DNA of 64,000 bases, taken from assembly GCA_910589415.1 (NCBI GenBank), contig OU342630.1, positions 47,958,012 to 48,022,011 of the forward strand, in the 5' to 3' direction. How positions within the stretch are numbered: the stretch's first letter is position 1; every line of letters starts with the position of its first letter. The translations under genes and the position numbers were made by a program. The DNA is from Malachius bipustulatus. Lineage: Eukaryota; Arthropoda; Insecta; Coleoptera; Melyridae. Under the pieces are notes generated by a model. The model searched no databases, had not been told where the DNA came from, and worked only from the letters and a program-made list of their open reading frames with translations. Positions 51,531 to 61,959 of this stretch are shown here, piece after piece.

Positions 51531-52004
51531 AAAGGTTTTTTTTAGATCAAATTACAGGAAATTTAAATAACACTTTATGGTCACCCTGATTGGAAAATCA
51601 TGAATACCGGTTGGGACCCCGGCAGTTAATCTACTCGAAATATTCAACGGTTATTTTTCGAAATTGGATTGCACACATTAGCGTATGTTTCCCGGTAATT
51701 TAAGGTTTGAAAAAAATACTTTTCTTCATTGTCATACTCCATTTTCTTCCTTAGTGATAAAGATTTGCTATATCTAACCATTGACCAAGCATTCATATTT
51801 AAAACTGAGCTCTCAAGTCACTTTATTACCTACAAATTGAATTTTTTAATGAATGATCGCTGCACAATATGAGAAGTCATTTTTCATCCCTATATATGCT
51901 GTATTTAAGGTGGAAAACCTGCTGTACTTATACCTTAGGAGTTGGGCTATTTCAAATCATCCCTCAGCCTGCAGTTGAACGAAGGGACTAGTACCTACCT
52001 TATA

Positions 52005-53585
52005 CAGGGTGTTCTACAAGCTCTATGACAAACTTTGACAGATGGTAGGTTGCTTGATTTTAAACATATTTTTTTTAATAAACATGGGTCCGATTCGTTT
52101 TTGTTTAGAAGTTACAAGCATTTAAAGAATCGTAATTTTTTCAGTCAACCAGGAAGTGACACTAAGTCGCTATGTCACTAAGACACTATGTCAACCAATG
52201 TACACTTATAAAATATACACTTACTTCAATGAAAAACGTAGGCTGATAAATAGAAATATCGGTTGTTATGACAATAATAATTGTTAGTGTCATTTTAATT
52301 ATTTATTAGATATTTCGTGTGAAAGTTATAAATAAAAAATGCATTTATTCTCGACTGAGGAATATGCAGATAATTGTGTTTGTATATGGGTATTCCAATG
52401 GTAACGCCAGACAAGCTGCTCAAGAATACCGACGCAGGTATCCAAATAGACATCAACCTGCCCACACGGTGTTTAGTGCATCATTTCGTAGACTTCGAGA
52501 AGCAGATAATCCCGCTCCAAAGAAGGCTATTCGCCCTACTGAAGTAAATGTACAAGATGAAGAAAATGTGATAGATGCTGTCCTCGATAACCCTTCAATC
52601 AGTGTTCGGCGTATTTCTAGTAACCTTCATGTATCACCGAATTTTGTATGGCGTGTATTGAACAGAGAAATGTTACACCCGTTTCATCGCCAAAATGTAC
52701 AGGCATTGCATGCTGGAGATGCCCCACAGCGATTAGGATTTTGTCGCTGGTTACTTCAGCAACAAGCACAAAATGATAGATTCATTTCGCTCGTCATGTG
52801 GTCTGATGAAGCGTGCTTTACTAGGGATGGCATAAATAATAATCATAATGAACATGTATGGGCGTTGCAAAATCCACTTGCAATTAGATCAAGACGATTT
52901 CAGCAACGATTCAGTGACAACGTTTGGGGTGGCATTTTCAACAATAATTTATTACCATTGCATGTTCTAAATGATCGTTTAAATGCAGATCTTTATAGAC
53001 ATTTCTTAGAACATGACCTTTTAGAGTTTATTGATGACGTGCAACTCAATATTATTCAAAATATGTGGTATCAGCATGACGGTGCACCACCACATAGAGG
53101 AAGACAAGTTGCTGCTTGGCTAAATGAACATTTCCCGAATAAATGGATAGGTCAAGGAGGTCCAATATCATGGCCACCTCGTTCTCCCGATCTGAATCCT
53201 CTGGATTTTTATTTATGGGGACACATGAAGCAGCTGGTCTACCATGTTGAAACCGCTACCCATCAGCAGTTACTTGAAAGAATTCAAGATGCAGCTAACC
53301 AAATAAGAAATGATCCAAATCTCATTCTTCGAGTGACCGAATCTTTAGTTCGTCGATGTGAGGCTTGCATTCAAGCTGAGGGTGGACATTTCGAACAATT
53401 TTTATAGTCTTAAGTTTTGTGATTATCATTTAATTTAAATTTTTATTGTTGATTGTTAATAAAGGTTAAATGCTTGTAACTTCTAAACAAAAACGAATCG
53501 GACCCATGTTTATTAAAAAAATATGTTTAAAATCAAGCAACCTACCATCTGTCAAAGTTTGTCATAGAGCTTGTAGAACACCCTG
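52005..53585 (+). mobile_element. Mariner-type DD41D (rosa-like) transposon with 120 bp inverted repeats
   Basis: TIRs span 52005-52125 and 53466-53585. They are identical apart from one base in a T-run, begin CAGGGTGTTCTACAAGC, and are flanked by TA (52003-52004, 53586-53587). One transposase gene fills the interior. The near-identical TIRs show a recent insertion. The Tc1/mariner superfamily uses TA targets and a cut-and-paste DDE/D transposase. Confidence 0.9.
52319..53407 (+). CDS. Mariner-type transposase, DD41D signature, N-terminal frameshift
   Basis: The main open frame has a helix-turn-helix region (GNARQAAQEYRRRYPNRH), a second HTH (VRRISSNLHVSPNFVWRVL) and the catalytic core. The first Asp is in VMWSDEACF, the second in YQHDGAPPH and the third in SPDLNPLDFYLWG. 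Exactly 41 residues separate the last two Asp, the spacing described for the rosa/DD41D group. An ATG at 52339 in another frame encodes MHLFSTEEYAD, the usual start of this protein. One extra base near 52372 separates it from the main frame, so the annotated GTG start at 52319 is not natural. The body is otherwise intact; the copy is probably inactive. Confidence 0.85.
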   Translation: MKVINKKCIYSRLRNMQIIVFVYGYSNGNARQAAQEYRRRYPNRHQPAHTVFSASFRRLREADNPAPKKAIRPTEVNVQDEENVIDAVLDNPSISVRRISSNLHVSPNFVWRVLNREMLHPFHRQNVQALHAGDAPQRLGFCRWLLQQQAQNDRFISLVMWSDEACFTRDGINNNHNEHVWALQNPLAIRSRRFQQRFSDNVWGGIFNNNLLPLHVLNDRLNADLYRHFLEHDLLEFIDDVQLNIIQNMWYQHDGAPPHRGRQVAAWLNEHFPNKWIGQGGPISWPPRSPDLNPLDFYLWGHMKQLVYHVETATHQQLLERIQDAANQIRNDPNLILRVTESLVRRCEACIQAEGGHFEQFL

Positions 53586-53654
53586 TATTAGCAGTTAACA
53601 AAAAGGGTTTTTCATTCATAATATTTACGCAATTAAATTCTGTAATAATTTTAG

Positions 53655-53917
53655 GATCTCTGGCATTGCCGCCTTCCTTATTCGTAACTCATTTCACGAT
53701 GCCGAGCCTGACGCGACTGTACGAGACGCTGCGTACATGGCGGATCGACAACCCCGAAGAAGACCACCATGGCCCTCCGACTCCAATCATTACGATCCTG
53801 CCTCGCGTTGAGGAAACCCCCGAAAAGCAGCTTATCATTGACTTGGACACCGAGAAACAAGCGCCACTGGCCACACCTGAAGTCAAAATCAAGGACCGAA
53901 CAGGCGGAAACCCTCTG
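53655..53917 (+). CDS. Unidentified gene, internal exon A
   Basis: Bounded by an 'ataattttag' acceptor and a CTG|GTAAGT donor. In the frame that joins exon B it reads SLALPPSLFVTHFTMPSLT, then RLYETLRTWRIDNPEEDHHG and a Pro/acidic stretch with IITILPRVEETPEKQLIIDL. It is GC-rich (about 55%) against an AT-rich background, a clear coding sign. An alternative frame is open for about 50 codons but stops at 53805-53812. The content suggests a cytosolic disordered tail after a possible membrane segment. I do not recognise the family. Confidence 0.65.
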
Positions 53918-54551
53918 GTAAGTGATAACTTCTTATGTTGTAAAATTTGATAAACAGACACTAGACAGTCTAAATTGATTTTTATGGAGTGAAGTAGGTA
54001 CAACGTAAGGTGTTTACTTAAAATATCTCGGGAAACATCAGAAGAATGAGATTGCATATTTTCAGAGCTAAGCAAAGAGCTTGAAACCACAAGTCCCAAG
54101 CCATTTTAAAAAGGAGTTGAAAGCCCAAAGCCACAATTCCTTTTTAAACATAAATAGCTTTGCGATTCCCAATTCACCTAAAAAGGGATTGCAACGAAAG
54201 CCACAAGCGCTTTTGTAAAGGATTATAGTTCTATTCGGGCTGGAAGTTCTGCAAAAGAGCTTCAAGGCCTAGAAAAATGACTTGAAGCCCTTGAAAACAG
54301 TTTCAATCCCTTGTAACTAGCTTGAAAGCTTATGTTAATGTATTTTTTCCCAAATATCTTGCCGCTATGAATTAAAGTGACAAAAAACCGCTGGGAAAAA
54401 AATCGACTCAAAAAATTGAGAATCGCCGTTGAAAAGATCGATATTTTTGATATTTGGTTTTAATCGCACATCCATATTTAAGACTTCCCACCGTTTTAAT
54501 ATTCATACACTTTTGTTTTAAAGAGCTTCTTCTGTCTTTCTTTATTCAAGA

Positions 54552-54673
54552 GCTTTGGAATTGTGAATGCAAAAAAGAGCTTCAATTCCTTTTGAGGACT
54601 TTATAAGCCCTCAAGAGCTTTGAAAGTCCTCAAAAGGAATTGAAGCTCTTTTTTGCATTCACAATTCCAAAGC
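54552..54673. repeat. 50 bp perfect hairpin
   Basis: Arms 54552-54601 and 54624-54673 are exact reverse complements (left arm starts GCTTTGGAATTGTGAATGC) with a 22 bp loop. It is embedded in a region (54060-54730) full of AAAGAGCTT and AGCCACAA phrases. Confidence 0.85.
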
Positions 54674-54759
54674 GCTTTTGTAAACGAATTCAAGTACAAA
54701 GCCACAATAAAGAGCTTAGCCTGAAGCCCTCTTTACAGTGATAAGCCCTGCCCTGCATA

Positions 54760-54960
54760 TTGTATAGGATCTATCGGTCACAATAGCCAAACTGAATTTC
54801 ATCAAACGATCTTTAAAGTGCAGAATGGTTTTTTTTGGTCAGTACTTGGATGGGTGACCAATTATAGTAGTAAAAAAAAAGTTCCGTGACCGATCGTGCT
54901 CCGGGAGGTACCTTCGTTAAAAAGGGGGTCCCGGCTAATGAAAATATATCAGGAAAAATC
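54760..54960 (+). repeat. 5S-rRNA-derived SINE or 5S pseudogene fragment
   Basis: Contains AGTACTTGGATGGGTGACC (54841-54859), the internal promoter box C region of 5S rRNA, followed by unrelated sequence (GACCGATCGTGCTCCGGGAGG). The 5' half of 5S rRNA is not recognisable. This arrangement suits a 5S-derived SINE. Element borders are approximate. Confidence 0.6.
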
Positions 54961-55817
54961 ATATCCAACTTTTCAGGTTAAGGCTGATATTACCTCGAAT
55001 ATTCTCCTGTTTTATACTATGCGGTTTTTCATGATTTATTTATTTTTTCCATTTTTTTTTTTAAATTTTTCTTCGTTTCTCTAATATTTAAGTTTCTAAG
55101 AAATATCTTCTCCAATAATATCGAAAAATTTGTTACCCTAAGGTTACATTAATATAAAAATACACCGCGATTATTTACAATCTGACCTAAGTAAATAATA
55201 TTCGTGATATGGCAGAGTTCATAACCCAAAGCAAATCCCATGAAAACATTTTCCTGAAATTGTTTCAGTGTAATGTACACACAACAAGGTTTGTGAATTT
55301 ATGCAAATAAAGAAATAACATTGCATATAAGTTGCGTAATATTAATATTAAAATTTTTATAAACAAAAACAGTTAATATTATAAGCTGCATGTTTATCTA
55401 CACGAATTTTCTGATTATCTGTCAATTAATAATATGCCAGATGGTGCTGTTCAATAAATTGTGTTTACTAAACTAATATCCTGCTAAATTCGTCAATATC
55501 GATGATTTGATACGCGTAAATTATAAAACAATCAGTTCCTCTATCAAATCTATATTTGAAGTTTTAATCCAGCAGGGACGAGTATTATGGCCTTTGTTGG
55601 AGAAAAATATAGAAACTGCTTTTCTACTCAGGTACCCATAAAATCTACATTTAGGTATATGTACTATATTATTATCTGTATTAATTGTATGCTAAAAAAT
55701 CCAGCAAAAACTGGATTTTCTTTCCATTCTAAAATAGTAGCTTGAATAAGTCTTCAAAATAAGTGGGGTAATCTTTGGCTCGATATAAATTTCTATACAG
55801 CATAATTTGTTTCACAG

Positions 55818-56000
55818 GGTTGGTTTGTGGCGTCTTTGCGGTCCCTGGTGCGTCGTGGTACTGTTGGCACCACTGGTCCTGAGCTTCAAGCCATGCTACG
55901 TCGAGCTAGTAGTCAGCACAGAAATAGTAACGCACAACCACCAGGACAGCATGAGGAAGCAGTGTGTCTTATGACAGAAAGTCCTTACAGGATACTCAGG
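55818..56000 (+). CDS. Unidentified gene, internal exon B
   Basis: A 61-codon, phase 0/0 exon between 'tttcacag' and AGG|GTAAGT. It reads GWFVASLRSLVRRGTVG, then ELQAMLRRASSQHRNSNAQ and EEAVCLMTESPYRILR. GC-rich relative to flanks. It continues exon A in frame (NPL|GWF). The hydrophobic/basic start might border a membrane or be an amphipathic helix. No family recognised. Confidence 0.68.
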
Positions 56001-56833
56001 GTAAGTCTTTCAAGCGTGTTTGCATTTTTAACTCATCGAAATTGGTGAACTATTACACCACTTATGGATGTTTTAGATGTTAAGTATACCTTAACAATAT
56101 GCGGCTTGAGGTATAGGTACTTATACTTTTGTAAAACATTCTTTTAAAGTATAAGTAATACGAAAATTAATAAGGATCAAGATCTCTTGAACACAAAATA
56201 GAAGACTTTGTTGATGCTCATAATGTTTTTTCCGGGATTAATTTTAACAATTTTAATAAAAATCGAGATTTATTTTTGAGCATATTTGGCACCTTTACAT
56301 TATCGATTTACTTAAAGTGTAAAATTTTCTAAGCTTTAAGCCTTCTTTATTGAGAAAACTAAATATTTAGATAATTTTAAGCAAACTTTGCCTAATATAA
56401 TGATCCTCTTGTGACTGCTCAAGAAGAACGCACTAAATACCTACAGTTAATCAAAATACAATACAAAAAAATCTCCAAATATGTTAGAGGTGGTGTTAAT
56501 ACGTAATCAGTATCAACACCAGTTAAGTACCTACTAGAGTAGATAAGCTTTTACCTCTATAAATTTATACCGGATACTTGCCGAATTTATTGTATCAGTC
56601 TAATTTCTTTAGTAGAGATTAGGCAAGAACCGCCATCTCCATTGCTTCTTATAATATCAAATTTGAATTCGTAGGCAATCCCAGTCAAGTGCGAGACTGT
56701 CGATAATAAAAGTTAAACTATAAGACGATGCTCCCATCAGCTTACTCGCGTTAATGAAATTACCTTTGCATGTCTAGCGGATTACAATACTCTACGAAGC
56801 AACATATATGACTACAAAGGTTTCTTTTTTTAG

Positions 56834-56887
56834 TGCCGGAAGGAACTCCTTCCGTTATCTAAAAAGAGCTACTGGAGCAGTGAATGA
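56834..56887 (+). CDS. Unidentified gene, possible last exon
   Basis: After 'tttttttag', in the phase left by exon B, the frame reads CRKELLPLSKKSYWSSE then TGA (56885-56887). The acceptor is strong and the segment is less AT-rich than its surroundings. A different frame stays open to 56980, so this call is tentative. Confidence 0.4.
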   Translation, partial: CRKELLPLSKKSYWSSE

Positions 56888-57467
56888 ACTTTCTGACTGG
56901 AGATCTATCTCGCCGAAAAGGCTGATATACCCAAGAGCCGACACCAAATCCGTTACATCACCTGTTGAGATTGCCAACTAATGGTTTTTAAAATTATTTT
57001 CTGAACCCAGGAAATTTTAGTTTTCTATTATATTGTATTTACAATTGTTTTTTCGAGCTAAAATTACTAGCGACCTCTTTCTTAAAAGTATCGCGTGTAA
57101 ATTCACAGACTCTTTATCGGTGTTAATGGGCATTACCTGATAAATGCGTCGATGTGGAAGTCAGTCCAGGCAAGGACTCGTGACCTACGACGCACGTATA
57201 TAGAAGACGTAAGTGTTGGCGAAAGAGAGACCAGGCTCGGGCGTGAAGGCGGATGGGCGCTTTAATCGAGGACGCGAAAAGCTCACCTGTAAATTTACCT
57301 TAACTAAATTTTATCTTTTTATCTTTTCCCGTGCCTGTATCTTAAAAAAGAAGAGTACAACAGCTTCTAGTAATCCTATAACCACGACGCCATTATCAGT
57401 TTTTCTTAAGTTTTACTTAAGATTCAGCTTTTTCAGGATGATTATTTCAGGTTTGCTATGTGCTATA

Positions 57468-58469
57468 CAGGGTTAGAACTATTTAAAGGGCCACTACAGG
57501 GATATCCTAAACCATTGAAGATACGAGATCGGTTAAATTAGAGAAAAGATGAGCAATTTTGTGGCCATCTCGAATCCGTCGAAACATGAAAGATATCTGT
57601 GACCATTCCTGAAATATCCTGAAAAAACTGAAAAATCGAGATTTATTTTTTTCGCAATATCTTTTTTATTACCTATTGGAAATTAATTAATTATTTTTTG
57701 TAGGATAACATAAGTCGGCAAGAGCTACCCATCTGACGTTTCAAAAATTTTCATAGCCGACTAGATCCCAGAGTTTTCGTAGTCAACTTAAATTTTTCTT
57801 ATGGCCGCCATATTGTTTTTTTATGTCGTTCGGTATTAAAAAAATAATGGAAACCAAAAACTAATAAACTTTGAAAAATAAATTTAAGAAAATTTTGTTC
57901 TTATTTTTTTTTCTAAAAAAAGACAACTTTTTAGACCGAATATCATAGAGAAATTAAAAAACTATAAGGCAAGCAGTATGACTACATATTGACCTATTTC
58001 AGCGAAAAATTTTCTGTTGTTCTTTGGAAAAAGAAGAATACAAATTTTGGAATTTTTTTTCTGAAGTTTATTAATTTTTGGTTTCCAATTTTTTTTCTTA
58101 TCAAACGACATGAAAAAATAGTATGGCGGACATAAGAAAAACGAAAGTTGACTATGAAAACTCCGGGATCTAGTCGGGTTTGAAAATTTTTGAAACGTCA
58201 GGTGGGTAGCTCTTGCTGACGTATGTAAGCCTACGAAAAATTATTTATTAATTTACAATTACATATAAGAAAGATATGGCAACAATAAGATTTCTCGATT
58301 TTCCAGTTTTTTCAGGATATTCCCGGAAATACTCGGAATATTTCAATTTTTTTTTCGCAAAATACCTACTCATTTAAAAATTGCGCATCTTTCCTCTAAT
58401 TTAACCGACCTCGTATCTTCAATGGCTTAAGATACTACTGCAGTGGCCCTTTAAATAGTTCTAACCCTG
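57468..58469. mobile_element. 1.0 kb foldback (TA|CAGGG ends)
   Basis: Left end CAGGGTTAGAACTATTTAAA and its reverse complement at the right, TA on both sides (57466-57467, 58470-58471). The arms correspond for most of about 480 bp each, with many mismatches, around a centre near 57970. No ORF. Confidence 0.85.
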
Positions 58470-59078
58470 TATTGCTAGCTTTACCATTTTTCTGATATCA
58501 TTAGTCACTGTACTTTGCTAAATGTAGCCTAGCACCTTTTACATTTTGTCAATTAAAATTGTTACATATTATGGGTAGGCTCGTATTGGATCTTAAATTC
58601 CAATGTACAGGGTATTACATTAAAAAACCATCAAAGTGACTTATCAAAAAAAAAAGGTTAAGCTATCAACGTTGCACATATTATCAAACCTAAAATCTTC
58701 AAATCCTAAAACAGCTAAATCTCAAGTCTTTCGTCCTTCTGACCACCTATTTTGACAAAAAATAAGGCGTTTCCAGACATTTCTTCCATTCTGTAATATG
58801 GTGGGCAAATTCAAAGAGGGCTTTGTTTAGATTGACTTGCTGGATACATCCTGGGCTTCTTATTTGACTCAATCGCCATTATAAAAGAGTAATGTGCATT
58901 TAACAACTTCTTTGATTTTGACAAGCTTGTTACAACTCTTGCATGTATTGATAAGAAATACCTCAGAAATAGGAAATAGATATGCAGGCTCCTGGAATCT
59001 CAAAACCATGCAAAGCATTATTTAAGACCGTTTATCGGTTATATCCGATAACGCTAGCTGATATGACAGGCACTGAAC

Positions 59079-61250
59079 TTGATTTCAATAACTAAAACAA
59101 CCGAACATCTTTCACCCTACTACAAGATTTTGTTCAGGCAGTCAAGACAGTTTTGTAAGGACCGAAATTTCAAATATTGTTGGGTGTCCAATTGCCGGAT
59201 TTTGATCAAGAGAAATGATGCGGCTAGGACCATTGCAGTTACCAGTGAGGAGATTCTGCTGAAGCTTTCCTCTTCGTTATCTTCTTGATGGTTGATTAAA
59301 TTCTAATACGAGTTGTACCATTTGTGGAAAGTTGTGGCTGACTTCGGAGACCTAAGCTTCTATTTTCAAAATGTTCGAGGTCTTCTTAGTAAGGCTGGTG
59401 ATTTTTACAGGGAAGTTTGTGCCACTGAATATGATGTGGTATGTCTTGTTGAGACCTGGTTACAGGATAATTGGTGATGATGAGTTATTTCCGGCAATTA
59501 TAATGTGTTTAGAATTGATCGCGATCGAGTTTTGACCGGGAAGAGTGATGGTGGTGGTGTGCTTATCGCGGTTAGGGACTCATTAAGTGCCTCTATTGAA
59601 AAATGATCTTGTTCAGGGATTGTCGAAGAGGTGTGGGTGGCAGTCGGCGATGTGGTTAGCTCAAAACTTTTAATCTTTTGAGCTCATAGTGGATAGTTGA
59701 GAACATAGTTCTGTCTATGAAAGAGCGGATCTACCGGTTTTGATTAGTAAGTCGCAATCTCTGTCAAGTATCGTTTTGCCGTCTGTGGAGAGGGGATGGG
59801 TTGAGGCCGCTATTGGGAAACTCGATATGAGCAAGGGCCCTGGCCCTGACGGGATCCCTGCGTTTTTCATCAGATCTTGTGCGAATTCGATCATTACCCC
59901 TTTGCTGCTACTCTATAATGTCGCTTTAAAGCAGGGTGTTTTCCCTTTAAAATGGAAGATCGCTCAGGTTGTCCCGGTGTTCAAATCTGGAGATAAAAGT
60001 GATGTTCAAAATTATCGCCCAATTTCTCTTTTGTCTCGTTTTGGAAAAATATTTGAGAGTATTCTAACAAAGGTTCTGTTCTTCGATGTAAAAAATATTA
60101 TTTCAAGGATCAACATGGCTTCTTTCCCGGTAGATCAATTGTTACCAACATTATGCCATTCGTGCAGAGTACCTACGACACAATGGAACGGGGTGCATCC
60201 GTGTGTGCGGTATATACGGATTTTTCTAAAGCGTTCGACAGGGTTCACCATTTGACCCTTTTAACTAAGCTTGAAACCCTTGGAGTACATGGTGATCCTT
60301 TGACATTACTTGCATCGTACTTAAGTGGAAGGGAACAGTTTGTTGAACTGAATTGTGCTCGATCCCCCACCGTGGCTGTGACATCAGGGGTACCCCAGGG
60401 TTCTCATCTCGGTCCCCTTCTATTCTCTCTGTACATAAATGACATCGAACAGTGCTTCAAATCAGCTAATTTCAACCTTTATGCTGATGATATGAAAATA
60501 TATATGGAGGTGTCGGACGAGACTCACTTTAGACTTTTTCAGAGCGACCTTGAACGATTAGATGCCTATTGCTGTGTGAACAAACTTAATCCTCTGAAAT
60601 GCAAGCAAATAACCTTTTCACGCGTAAGAGGGACCCACCTTGTCATAATTTGTCTCTTTCTGGATACAATCTGTCTATTACAAATGATTTTCGGGCGCTC
60701 CAGACTTGACAACTGTCAGGACGATGGGTTAAAACCCGACTCCAATACGACAGGCTATTGATTTGCTTTATACTCATTAAGACCTACCTACCTACGGTTT
60801 GTTATTACAAATGAGGTGAGAGATCTGGGTGTGCTACTTGACTCTAGACTTACGTTTGAGTCTCATATTTGTGGTGAGGTTCGGGAAGCCTATGAAATGT
60901 TAGGTTTTGTGTTGAGGTCGACGAGAGAGCTCAGGAGATCAGAATCGGTTATTGCCGTGTACTTCTCGGTAGTGAGATCTCGTTTGGAGTACGCCTCGGC
61001 GGTGTGGAGTCCAATGTATGATAGATACGTACAGCAGATGGAGAGGGTTCAGAGAAAACTGATTAGAAACCTGAATTTTAGGTACCATAAAAACAGAGGC
61101 TCCTTTTCCTATGATCAGAACTTATCTTTTTACAGAGTAGATTCGTTGTCCTTGAGGCGGTCCCTAAGTGGCGTTTGCTTCATTTATAAATTAATATACA
61201 ATGTGTCCCAGATTCGCGTCTCTATACAGGGATCTCAGCTTCTATTACAC
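59079..61250 (+). pseudogene. Decayed jockey-type LINE (ORF1 tail, endonuclease, reverse transcriptase)
   Basis: In order: 59079-59288, end of ORF1 with HLSPYYKILFRQSRQFC and FKYCWVSNCRILIKRNDAA, the FP-type domain at the ORF1 C-terminus of jockey elements. Then 59340-59735, an APE endonuclease relic (FYFQNVRGLLSK, VVCLVETWLQDNW, GGGVLIAV) with several stops. Then 59740-60255, 60153-60761 and 60816-61250, the reverse transcriptase in shifted frames: RVWxx-type lead with MSKGPGPDGIPAFFI, WKIAQVVPVFKSGDKSD, YTDFSKAFDRVHH (first Asp), SGVPQGSHLGPLLFSLYIND and LYADDMKIYM (catalytic YADD), YASAVWSPMYD. At least two frameshifts and stops make it inactive. Lies downstream of the unidentified gene. 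Confidence 0.85.
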
Positions 61251-61442
61251 TTACAGCAAAGGTTAAATGGGGAAAGTTTTAGGGGAAACTTTGTGCATTC
61301 GATAACCGGTTTCAGATTTACGATCGGTCAACTGGTTTTGGAAATATCGGCCAAAAAACGAAAATGGCGGATCTTGTTTTTCGCAAGTAAGTCCGAAACG
61401 GTTAATTTGACAGCTGTCAAAATGTGACATTATCCGGACACT

Positions 61443-61959
61443 TTTTTAAGACGCATAAGATAACGTATATGACAGGTCTCAATCGTCTTTTGTTATTCCG
61501 CAAACCGCCTCAACTTTCGTTTTTCTTATGACCGCCATGTTGGATTTTTCCCTTTTTGAACTCAATTTATTTTTCTGATTACTACACTGCGAGTTATAAT
61601 TTTTTTTAAATCCAATATGGCGTCCATAAGATGAAAAGGTAAGAACTAACGATTTTTCGCCGTCTTAAAATACTAGAGACTCGAAAATTGTTTTTGTATT
61701 CCTTGTTGAAAAGTGCCCTAAAAATTAAGATGGCGAAAAATCGATAGCTATTGTTTCTTCTTATGGACGTCATATTGGATTTTTAAAAAATATTATAACT
61801 CGTAGTGTTATACATCTTAGTAACCAGAAAAATAAATTGCGTTCAAAAAGGGAAAAATCCAACATGGCGGTCATAAGAAAAACGAAAGTTGAGGCGGTTT
61901 GCGGAATAACAAAAGACGATTGACACCTGTCATACACGCTATCTTATGCGTCTTTAAAA
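61443..61959. mobile_element. 0.5 kb foldback element
   Basis: Arms of about 245 bp: left starts near TTAAGACGCATAAGATAACG; right ends with its near reverse complement. The inner blocks CCGCCATGTTGGA and TCCAACATGGCGG pair exactly. Only a short spacer separates the arms. Confidence 0.8.
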
